This document shows, in pieces, positions 14,740-20,454 of a DNA stretch of 20,454 bases. The stretch covers positions 1 to 20,454 of the forward strand of contig DXXQ01000064.1 in the NCBI GenBank assembly GCA_019416265.1, read 5' to 3'. Made by a program: the position numbers and the translations under genes. Origin of the DNA: Clostridiales bacterium (GTDB lineage: Bacteria > Bacillota > Clostridia > Lachnospirales > Lachnospiraceae). The notes under the pieces are model-generated. The model was not told the origin of the DNA and did not search any database. It worked only from the letters and a program-made list of their open reading frames with translations. Each line of letters opens with the position of its first letter. Position 1 is the first letter of the stretch.

Positions 14740-15276
14740 ATGAACATAGAAAAATTCGATGAATTTATTTCCCAGTATCCGATTTATGAATACCGGATTT
14801 TAGATACGAAGGATATTTTTGCAAGAGAACGGGTGCGCATTATCTGTCAGACAGAGTGCCAGAGATATGGCTCTACCTGGGCCTGTCCGCCTGCAGTAGG
14901 CACTTTGGAGGAATGTGAGGCAAAGATAAAAAGCTATACAAAGGCTGTTTTCTTTTCCAGTGTGGCAGAGGTTTCCGATGTCCTGAATATGGAAGAGATG
15001 CTTGCCACAAGACAGGCTCATGAAGAGCTGACAACAGAAGTGGGCAATTTCCTCAAAGACCAGGGACATGAGATCTATATTCTCTCCACAGAGTCCTGTG
15101 ACATCTGTGAAACCTGCAGCTATAAAGAAGGAAAGCCCTGCCGCCATCCGGAGCGAATGCACCCCTGTCTGGAAAGTCACGGCGTTGTGGCAAACGAAAT
15201 CGTGGAACGGGAAGCTATGGAATACAATATCGGCGGGAATACGATCCTGTGGTTTTCTATGGTGCTTTACCGTTAG
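14740..15276 (+). CDS. DUF2284 Cys-rich putative metal-binding protein
   Basis: The 178-residue protein matches DUF2284, a Cys-rich family of unknown function found in anaerobes. It has C36, C40 and C49 (ICQTEC...WACPP) near the start. A second group, C120-x2-C123-x2-C126, is followed by C134 and C143 with nearby His (KPCRHPERMHPCLESHG), resembling an iron-sulfur or corrinoid-linked metal site. No signal or membrane segment is seen, so it is likely cytosolic. The ribosome binding site is weak (AGAGG, 12 bases from the ATG). About 95 bases separate it from rlmH. I can suggest metal binding but no reaction. Confidence 0.78.
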   Translation: MNIEKFDEFISQYPIYEYRILDTKDIFARERVRIICQTECQRYGSTWACPPAVGTLEECEAKIKSYTKAVFFSSVAEVSDVLNMEEMLATRQAHEELTTEVGNFLKDQGHEIYILSTESCDICETCSYKEGKPCRHPERMHPCLESHGVVANEIVEREAMEYNIGGNTILWFSMVLYR

Positions 15277-15324
15277 CAGCCAGTCAAAGACGACGGAATT
15301 CTATGAATAACGTATAGAATCCAC

Positions 15325-15366
15325 CTCCCCGGCATAGAATACAAACAAAAGCCGGGGAGATTTTTT
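15325..15366 (+). promoter_or_regulatory. Hairpin covering the yqfC ribosome binding site, with a sigma-E-like -10 inside
   Basis: CTCCCCGGC (15325-15333) pairs with GCCGGGGAG (15351-15359), loop 17 bases, then A and T6 directly before the ATG at 15367. The right arm contains the Shine-Dalgarno GGGGAG. It looks like a terminator for the upstream gene and also hides the yqfC start in read-through RNA. CATAGAAT (15333-15340) resembles the sigma-E -10 (CATACAAT). Its start point, near 15347, would drop the left arm and free the site. Confidence 0.6.
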
Positions 15367-15645
15367 ATGAAAAAGTGGGAACAATGGAAAGAAAATGCTG
15401 TGACCGGTCTGGAGGTCCCGCCTGATCTGGCATACGGCGATGCTGTCGTAACCATCACAGGATCGGGGAGGGTATTTGTGGAGAATTATCGCTGCATTTC
15501 AAAATACAGTCCCACGGAAATCGTGATCCTCACCCCCCGGGGAAAGGTTACCATCTGCGGAAAATGTCTGGAAATCCCCTGGTATACTCCGGATGAAATG
15601 CTGGTAAAAGGCTGCATTTCCGGAATCTTTCCTCAGAGATGCTGA
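15367..15645 (+). CDS. yqfC: YqfC-family (YabP/YqfC) sporulation protein
   Basis: The 92-residue protein of the YabP/YqfC family is made in the mother cell during sporulation in Bacillus subtilis. Core residues are GDAVVTITGSGRVFVENYRCISKYSPTEIVILTPRGKVTICGKCLEIPWYTPDEMLVKGCISGI, which matches the family along its whole length. The role is unknown beyond a link to the spore coat or engulfment stage. The ribosome binding site GGGGAG lies inside a hairpin. yqfD begins 7 bases after the stop, the usual pairing, so both are probably one transcript under sigma-E. Confidence 0.9.
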   Translation: MKKWEQWKENAVTGLEVPPDLAYGDAVVTITGSGRVFVENYRCISKYSPTEIVILTPRGKVTICGKCLEIPWYTPDEMLVKGCISGIFPQRC

Positions 15646-15652
15646 ATTCTCA

Positions 15653-16858
15653 ATGATTGAAAAATTTCTCAGATTTCTGCGTGGATATGTTCAAATTTGC
15701 GTCAGCGGCGGACAGCTGGAACGGTTTTTAAACCTGTGCAAAAGCCGCCGGATATCCCTTGAAAAAATCTGCAGCCGTGAAGGAGACAGGATCACAGCTT
15801 TTTTGACTCTGAAGGATTTTTTTCTCCTTCGTCCGGTGCGAAGCAAATCCAAAGTACATATCTGTGTTTTGAAAAAACGTGGTCTGCCCTTCTTTTTTTA
15901 CAGAAATAAAAAAAGAAAGGCTTTTTTTCTTGGGATTTTGGCGGCATTTCTCTTAATGCTGCTGCTTTCCGGACGAATCTGGAATATCCATGTGGAAGGA
16001 AATAAAAGAAATTCTACTCCCGAAATTCTCACATTTCTTGAAAAAGAAGGAATTACTCATGGAATGGCAAAAAATAAGATCGACTGCGGAGAAATCGCCT
16101 CTCTGGTGCGCCGGAACTACCAGGATATCGCCTGGGTTTCCGTCCGTATACAGGGAACAAGGCTGCTTTTGACTGTTCAGGAAGGGATCCTGACAGAGGA
16201 GGCGGAGGAAGGAGAGGCTCCCTGTAATCTGTCTGCTGACAGGTCGGGAACCATTGTAAAAATGATCACCCGCCAGGGAATTCCCCTTGTTCATCCCGGC
16301 GATACCTGTAAAGAAGGCGACCTTCTCGTTTCAGGGGAGCTTTCCATTATGAATGACAGTCAGGAAGTCGTCCGCTACGCCTATGTAAAAGCAGATGCAG
16401 ATATCTGGGTTCAATATACCTGTGCCTATCACAAAAAGTTTCCGCTGAAACATCAGACAGAAATTCCGACAGGGCAGAAAAAATACGGGGTTTCTCTGTC
16501 CCTTGGAAGAACTTATCTGGAAGCATATCCCGCTTTGGGGAAGGGCTGGAGACGGGAAGAAGAAGTGATTCCTCTTCGCATTACAGAGAATTTTTTCCTT
16601 CCCATCGTACTGGGAAAAGCCGTTTACCGAGAATATACTCCAAAAACCTCTGTATACACGAAAGAGGAGGCAGAGGCTCTGGCTTTCCGGCAGCTTCATC
16701 TTTATGAGGAAAAAATCCTGGCAAAGGGCGCCGAAATAATCGGAAATAATGTCTCCGTAAAGGTGACGGATACAGATTGTATTTCAGAGGGGAGCCTGAC
16801 GATTATAGAAAAATCCGGCAGGGAAACCCCTGTCACAACGAAGGAGGTTCCCCGTTAA
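15653..16858 (+). CDS. yqfD: YqfD sporulation protein
   Basis: The 401-residue protein matches the YqfD family, which is required at an early stage of sporulation in Bacillus subtilis; the mechanism is not known. A short N-terminal cytosolic domain (1-88, MIEKFLRFLRGYVQICVSGG) is followed by one membrane segment (about 90-107). A large outer region then opens with IWNIHVEGNKRNSTPEILTFLEKEGI, which resembles a POTRA/FtsQ-type strand. No clear Shine-Dalgarno precedes the ATG; AGAGA and the 7-base gap suggest coupling to yqfC. In many Clostridia phoH and ybeY follow yqfCD, but here the next gene is convergent and on the other strand, with a gap of 34 bases. Confidence 0.9.
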   Translation: MIEKFLRFLRGYVQICVSGGQLERFLNLCKSRRISLEKICSREGDRITAFLTLKDFFLLRPVRSKSKVHICVLKKRGLPFFFYRNKKRKAFFLGILAAFLLMLLLSGRIWNIHVEGNKRNSTPEILTFLEKEGITHGMAKNKIDCGEIASLVRRNYQDIAWVSVRIQGTRLLLTVQEGILTEEAEEGEAPCNLSADRSGTIVKMITRQGIPLVHPGDTCKEGDLLVSGELSIMNDSQEVVRYAYVKADADIWVQYTCAYHKKFPLKHQTEIPTGQKKYGVSLSLGRTYLEAYPALGKGWRREEEVIPLRITENFFLPIVLGKAVYREYTPKTSVYTKEEAEALAFRQLHLYEEKILAKGAEIIGNNVSVKVTDTDCISEGSLTIIEKSGRETPVTTKEVPR

Positions 16859-16892
16859 GGAGAATGATCCGAAAGAGGGTATGAACTTTTTT

Positions 16893-18197
16893 TCAGGAAA
16901 AACTGCCATGGGATAAGGCAGACTCCTGTTTTGTAAAAACTGCGAGTTCTGTCTTATCCTTTGCATTGTAAAAAGAAATAATTCCCATATTTCCGATCAA
17001 ATCAAAAGCCAATTCTGCACAGGAGCTGAAATCTTCGGGCAGAACCGATTGATTCCCCTGAAGATAGACCATAAGCTCATAGGGCTGTTTTTCGGTTTGA
17101 AGCTCTATGGAAGAATAGCGATATTCCTTAGGATAAGGAAGATTCTGCGCGATGAAAGACACACGAACCGAATCACCAAGGTAATCTGACCGATAATTCT
17201 CTAAATCATTGTGGAATACGGTTTTGCGGGAAGGAGAGAGCAGTCCTTTGAGGTATCCGTCGTCTGTGGGATTTGTCAGAAGGCAGATGGCAGCAAGGAT
17301 GCAGATAAGGACAGCCGGACATACAGTCTGCCAGCCCGGCTGTTTATAATACAGCACAGCCCTGACCCGTGTCTTTACTCCAACCTCCCCAAATGCCAGG
17401 GGACAGGAAATAATTTTTCGGCGGGAAAGGCTGCATCGGACAAGGGCCTGAGTATAGTCAGCTCTTTTTTCTGAATTCAGGTTCCGGATCACTTTTTCAT
17501 CGCAGGCAAGCTCGATGTCACGACAAAGAAGGGCAAAGGCCAGCCACATCAGAGGATTAAACCAGTGAACGGTCAACAAGAGAAAAGCTGCCGGTTTCCA
17601 CCAGTGGTCTTTGCGGCAGATATGCGCTTTTTCGTGGGCGATAACATATTCCAGATCCTGCGCATCCAACTGGCAGGGAAGATAAATTTTGGGCTTTACA
17701 AGTCCCAGTACAAAGGGAGCGCTTATTTTTTCACTCTGAAAAATCTGTTCTTTGTACCGCACTGCCGTGGCAAGATTTCTGTACAGCCTCCAAAGACTGA
17801 AAGCCCCATAGAAGAGTATTACAAGCATTCCCAAAATCCAGATCATTTCAAAAACGGGGATCCATATCTGAAGCGGGTTGGCACTTTCGCCGGTTTTCGG
17901 CGTGAAGGTCTTCTGAAGGAGAGGATTGACTGCTGTGTTAAGGGCATTGATTCCGCTGTCAATGGCAGGAGAGCTATCCATTTCAATATCCATTGGAATG
18001 GTTTCTGCGCTTGGGATCAGGCTCCATACACTCTCCATGGAAAACGGACAAAGGAGTCTTATGGCAACAATCCCCCAAAGGAGAACACGGATCCATTTAG
18101 GGGATTTTTTCAAAAGAAAGCGCAGCATCAGCACAGCCAATATCATCCAGCCAGCAGATATGCTCACGTTAACTGTTTTTAAAAAAACTTCTTTCAT
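16893..18197 (-). CDS. BlaR1/MecR1-family M56 membrane metallopeptidase with DUF4825-like sensor
   Basis: The 434-residue membrane protease partners with the BlaI-type repressor upstream. Membrane segments lie at about 12-30, 36-52, 112-135, 203-224 and 292-308. The zinc protease site is H188-E189-x-x-H192 with E229 as likely third ligand (DIELACDEKVI). The C-terminal outer part (about 325-434) has RSDYLGDSVRVSFIAQNL and SSIELQTEKQPYELMV. This fits DUF4825, not the penicillin-binding domain of BlaR1/MecR1, so a beta-lactam signal is not expected. The ATG (18197-18195) shares its A with the repressor stop (TGATG on the minus strand). A 5-bp hairpin with T5 lies inside the last codons, so the terminator may overlap the coding end. 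Confidence 0.88.
   Translation of the reverse strand: MKEVFLKTVNVSISAGWMILAVLMLRFLLKKSPKWIRVLLWGIVAIRLLCPFSMESVWSLIPSAETIPMDIEMDSSPAIDSGINALNTAVNPLLQKTFTPKTGESANPLQIWIPVFEMIWILGMLVILFYGAFSLWRLYRNLATAVRYKEQIFQSEKISAPFVLGLVKPKIYLPCQLDAQDLEYVIAHEKAHICRKDHWWKPAAFLLLTVHWFNPLMWLAFALLCRDIELACDEKVIRNLNSEKRADYTQALVRCSLSRRKIISCPLAFGEVGVKTRVRAVLYYKQPGWQTVCPAVLICILAAICLLTNPTDDGYLKGLLSPSRKTVFHNDLENYRSDYLGDSVRVSFIAQNLPYPKEYRYSSIELQTEKQPYELMVYLQGNQSVLPEDFSSCAELAFDLIGNMGIISFYNAKDKTELAVFTKQESALSHGSFS
16898..16921 (-). terminator. Weak terminator-like hairpin inside the 3' end of the M56 gene
   Basis: On the minus strand CTGCC (16921-16917) pairs with GGCAG (16907-16903) around a 9-base loop, followed by TTTTT (16902-16898). 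The M56 stop codon (16895-16893) lies three bases beyond the T-run. The stem is short, so this is a low-confidence call. Confidence 0.35.
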
Positions 18198-18565
18198 CAG
18201 GAACCTCCTTTCCGGATGCGGTCGATCATATCCTGAATCTCGTCAAGTTCTGTTTCGGTCATGTTTCTTCGTTTCGTAAATGCGGCAAGAAAGGCGGGCA
18301 GCGAACCTTCAAATTTTTTCTCAACCAGTTCATCGATTTCGTATGCCTGTGCTTCGTCTTTGGAAATCAGAGAAGTGATCCGGCCATTCTCATTTTTTAG
18401 TATTCCCCGTTCTCCAAGACGTTTGATGACTGTATAGGTTGTGGTTCGCTTCCAGCCAAGCTGTTCCTGACACAGCTTTACCAGAGCAACAGAGGTAGTG
18501 GGTTCGTGCTCCCATAAAATCAGGCAAAAACGGTATTCGCTTTCATGGATCTTCGGAATTTCCAT
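18197..18565 (-). CDS. BlaI/MecI-type transcriptional repressor
   Basis: The 122-residue winged-helix repressor has the BlaI/MecI layout: MEIPKIHESEYRFCLILWEHEPTTSVALVKLCQEQLGWKRTTTYTVIKRLGERGILKNENG (DNA-binding domain, about 1-65) and a C-terminal dimerization helix region with DELVEKKFEGSLPAFLAAF. In this family the M56 partner, once stimulated, causes cleavage of the repressor. AAGGAG (18580-18575) precedes the ATG at 18565. A second ATG at 18570 is out of frame. The promoter and paired operators lie just upstream, so it very likely represses itself and the M56 gene. It could also act on distant genes. Confidence 0.92.
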   Translation of the reverse strand: MEIPKIHESEYRFCLILWEHEPTTSVALVKLCQEQLGWKRTTTYTVIKRLGERGILKNENGRITSLISKDEAQAYEIDELVEKKFEGSLPAFLAAFTKRRNMTETELDEIQDMIDRIRKGGS

Positions 18566-18580
18566 TTCATATCCCTCCTT

Positions 18581-18634
18581 GTCTAATACTGTAGACTATA
18601 GTTTTAGTCTACACTGTTAGACAGAAAAAGTCAA
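18581..18634 (-). promoter_or_regulatory. blaI-M56 promoter with two BlaI-type operators
   Basis: On the minus strand TTGACT (18634-18629), 17 bases, TAGACT (18611-18606). Two 16-bp dyads of form GTCTA-N6-TAGAC lie at 18607-18622 (overlapping the -10) and 18581-18596 (just after +1), centres 26 bp apart. Together they form a 42-bp palindrome whose middle is TGTAGACTA-N6-TAGTCTACA (18590-18613). The TACA/TGTA core fits BlaI/MecI sites. Confidence 0.8.
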
Positions 18635-18645
18635 TCCTGTTTTGG

Positions 18646-18735
18646 AAAAAAATAAGCCTGTCTATAAAGGGTGTCTGAAAAAGATTTCCCACAGTATAGA
18701 GGAAATATATTTCAAACAGGCTCTATAGACAGGCT
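18646..18735 (-). terminator. Large nested inverted repeat ending the tetR transcript
   Basis: AGCCTGTCTATA (18655-18666) pairs perfectly with 18724-18735. Inside, GTGTCTGAAA pairs 8/10 with TTTCAAACAG, and ATTTCC with GGAAAT. On the minus strand T7 follows (18652-18646), so it can terminate tetR. At about 81 bases it is much larger than a normal terminator and may be a copy of a dispersed palindromic repeat. Confidence 0.65.
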
Positions 18736-18748
18736 CTGTCTTTACAGT

Positions 18749-19315
18749 TCAGTTTTTGGTATAGATGGTGCGCCGGATCATACCGGTGATTCCAAGACAA
18801 TCGTAATCGTGGCGGATCATGGCGGCAATGATCAGCGAAAAAATAATCTCCACAAATTTCTGAGGAGTAAATTCATCGTCGAAAGCAAAAGAGGAGACAT
18901 TGGGATCGTGAAGGAGTACCTGATACAGCCCTTCGCTGATGTGCTTCCAGGATTCTTGCATAAGCTGTTGCCCGTTTCCCTTTTCTTCTCCCATAAAAAT
19001 CACGGAATGAAAGGCAAAAAAGCCCGGATATCGCTCCTCGCCTTTTTTCATACTGTCAAAAGCCCATTCCACGCAACGGATGAAGCTGTCAAAAACAGCA
19101 GGGTTTTCCGGAAAATGAAAAATATCATGCCATACGCTTTCTACAGTTGCAGTGATCAGATCGGATTTATTGCGAAAATAATTATAGATGGAACCTACGG
19201 AAATATTACATTCCTTTGCCACAGTTCGTATGTTCAGCGCGTTCCATCCCTGTTTCCGGATTAATTCCCTGCTGACACACAGGATTTCCTCTTTCGATGT
19301 AACAATGGTATTCAT
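18749..19315 (-). CDS. TetR/AcrR-family transcriptional regulator
   Basis: The 188-residue regulator has a TetR DNA-binding domain: SKEEILCVSRELIRKQGWNALNIRTVAKECNISVGSIYNYFRNKSDLITATVESVW (helix-turn-helix at about 30-50). The C-terminal ligand domain (WHDIFHFPENPAVFDSFIRCVEWAF...) is not recognisable, so the ligand is unknown. The start at 19315 is preferred because GGGAGG (19330-19325) is 9 bases away, against 3 for the ATG at 19321. The upstream ATG at 19354 lies within the operator. It sits behind its own promoter and palindrome, so autoregulation is likely. Its other targets are unknown; the YitT gene just upstream is a candidate. Confidence 0.88.
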   Translation of the reverse strand: MNTIVTSKEEILCVSRELIRKQGWNALNIRTVAKECNISVGSIYNYFRNKSDLITATVESVWHDIFHFPENPAVFDSFIRCVEWAFDSMKKGEERYPGFFAFHSVIFMGEEKGNGQQLMQESWKHISEGLYQVLLHDPNVSSFAFDDEFTPQKFVEIIFSLIIAAMIRHDYDCLGITGMIRRTIYTKN

Positions 19316-19338
19316 TTTCATCTTCCTCCCGTATTGTG

Positions 19339-19380
19339 AATGAACAAAGTTCATTATACGGGAATCTCAGAATTTGTCAA
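19339..19380 (-). promoter_or_regulatory. tetR promoter with 17-bp palindromic operator
   Basis: On the minus strand TTGACA (19380-19375), 16 bases, TATAAT (19358-19353). The palindrome AATGAAC-AAA-GTTCATT (19339-19355) overlaps the -10 and +1. The -35 also overlaps the stop codon of the YitT gene (19379-19377). Confidence 0.82.
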
Positions 19381-20267
19381 GTATTTGAAGGCTCTCCGAT
19401 CTGTACCATATGGAAGCCTTCCCCATGTACCTCGTTCGACTCCAGTATGATAAGGAAGGACTGGGGATCTGCTTCCTTCACAGCCTGCTGTACCTGAAAC
19501 ATTTCTTTGTTGCTGCAGGCGCACATTACCACCTGTTTCTTTTCCCCGCAGTAGCCTCCGTAAGCGCTGAGAATGGTACTGCCGCGCTGGCAGCAGTTGT
19601 CAATGACCTGGCAGATTTCAGAACCGTGCTCTGTGACGACGAGAGCCAGCTTGCCGGAATTAATTCCGTACATAAGCTTATCCACTGCTACTGCAAAAAT
19701 ATAATTTACAACCATTCCGTAAATGACGCCGTCCACATCGCGGAACAGGATGCCGCCCACAAGGATGATTCCCACATCAGACCAGAAGGCGATTTTTCCC
19801 AGAGAGAGATGGGGCTTGATAGCCTTGACAGCCATGATCACAAAGTCGGAGCCTCCGGTTGAGGAGTTTTTGGAATAAATCAGCGCGTATCCGATTCCTC
19901 CAAATACACCGGTACAAAGAGCTGCCAAAAGTCTGCTTCCCTCATAAACAGGAAACAGGGGAGACACATAGTCGATCAACACAGAAGATAACACCATACA
20001 GCGGATGGAGCTGATGAAAAATTTTCTTCCGAGAAGCCGGTAACATAAAATTGCTACAGGAATATTTAACAGGATTGTTGAAAGACCGATAGGAATATTC
20101 CATAAGCGATACAGGATGATGGAAATACCGGAAAATCCGGTCATTGGGAATTTCGCCTGAACTGCAAAATTATAAATGCCGATTGCAATAAATACACTTC
20201 CCAGCAATTCCCATAAAATCTGGATAGAAAACTTTTTTACATTGTCAAAAGAAAAACAGGTTTTCAT
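19377..20267 (-). CDS. YitT-family membrane protein (DUF161 / DUF2179)
   Basis: The 296-residue product has about five to six membrane segments in its first 200 residues (for example LLGSVFIAIGIYNFAVQAKF, GLSTILLNIPVAILCYRLLG, LLAALCTGVFGGIGYALIYS). The G-S/G-S pair motifs FPMTGFSGISIILYRL and STGGSDFVIMAV fit the YitT membrane domain. The C-terminal 80 or so residues (LALVVTEHGSEICQVIDNCCQRGSTILSAYGGY...LESNEVHGEGF) form the soluble DUF2179 domain. The family's substrate is unknown. The start at 20267 has GGAGG 10 bases upstream; an in-frame ATG at 20318 lacks a site and lies in the leader hairpin. No terminator separates it from tetR, so read-through into tetR is likely. Confidence 0.9.
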   Translation of the reverse strand: MKTCFSFDNVKKFSIQILWELLGSVFIAIGIYNFAVQAKFPMTGFSGISIILYRLWNIPIGLSTILLNIPVAILCYRLLGRKFFISSIRCMVLSSVLIDYVSPLFPVYEGSRLLAALCTGVFGGIGYALIYSKNSSTGGSDFVIMAVKAIKPHLSLGKIAFWSDVGIILVGGILFRDVDGVIYGMVVNYIFAVAVDKLMYGINSGKLALVVTEHGSEICQVIDNCCQRGSTILSAYGGYCGEKKQVVMCACSNKEMFQVQQAVKEADPQSFLIILESNEVHGEGFHMVQIGEPSNT

Positions 20268-20306
20268 TCCGTTTATACCTCCGTATATATTTTTATTTTG
20301 AAAAAC

Positions 20307-20391
20307 AAAAAAACGCAAACGTATTATAAATAAATATAATACGCTTGCGCTCTTAGATTATTAGAATATCATTTTTTCGGTACAATGTCAA
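20307..20391 (-). promoter_or_regulatory. yitT promoter followed by a terminator-like leader hairpin
   Basis: On the minus strand TTGACA (20391-20386), 17 bases, TATTCT (20368-20363), with +1 near 20356. About 7 bases on, a 15-bp stem (20349-20335 with 20328-20314, one mismatch, loop of 6) is followed by T7 (20313-20307). It could attenuate yitT, or end a transcript entering from the right. From 20392 to 20454 I see only A-rich sequence and no gene. Confidence 0.55.
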
Positions 20392-20454
20392 GAAAAAACA
20401 AGGAAAAAGCAGAATGAAACTTAAATGAAATGAGAAACAAGGTTTTAGCCTATA

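Overview
The window reads as a chromosomal core region of an anaerobic, spore-forming Firmicute, most likely class Clostridia, family Lachnospiraceae (Blautia / Mediterraneibacter / Dorea type). This rests on the Lachnospiraceae-type LigA, the electron-bifurcating NfnAB pair, the sporulation genes tepA, yqfC, yqfD and ftsK/spoIIIE, strong AGGAGG-type ribosome binding sites and moderate GC. I see no phage, transposase, CRISPR array, rRNA or tRNA. Nearly every base from 1 to about 20270 is coding or short intergenic sequence. The longest gene-free stretches are about 150-200 bases, and each is described as a regulatory feature.

Layout. 1-477: 3' end of an SH3b-domain protein, closed by a bidirectional terminator. 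526-1791 (minus): a membrane-anchored or secreted peptidoglycan/polysaccharide deacetylase with cell-wall-binding repeats, divergent from an rRNA pseudouridine synthase (1943 on). The synthase has a promoter so close that its mRNA may be leaderless, and its frame runs 194 bases into ligA. ligA (2685-4649) and metA (4680-5615) follow. tepA (5692-6408) has a sigma-G-like promoter. nfnA-nfnB (6598-8879) has a strong promoter, overlapping genes and a good terminator. uppP (9082-9957) has an extended -10 promoter. ftsK/spoIIIE (10047-12689) is followed by a zinc-ribbon/TM/TPR/chitobiase-C-like protein, a Dabb-fold protein, rlmH, a DUF2284 protein and the sporulation pair yqfC-yqfD (ending 16858).

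The right end is on the minus strand. A BlaI-type repressor and a BlaR1/MecR1-type M56 protease (16893-18565) sit behind a two-dyad operator. Then come a large nested inverted repeat serving as terminator, a TetR-family regulator with its own palindromic operator, and a YitT-family membrane protein whose leader holds a terminator-like hairpin.

How the genes work together. One theme is envelope and sporulation: deacetylase, UppP, FtsK/SpoIIIE, TepA, YqfC/YqfD and the BlaI/M56 pair. A second is core metabolism and information processing: LigA, RluF-like, RlmH, MetA and NfnAB. I found no clearly new multi-gene system. The most interesting signals are regulatory: a hairpin covering the yqfC ribosome binding site with a sporulation-type -10 between its arms, the possible leaderless rluF mRNA, the possible yitT attenuator, the two-operator BlaI promoter, and an M56 sensor with a DUF4825-like rather than penicillin-binding domain. 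All family assignments come from motif recognition; no database search was run.
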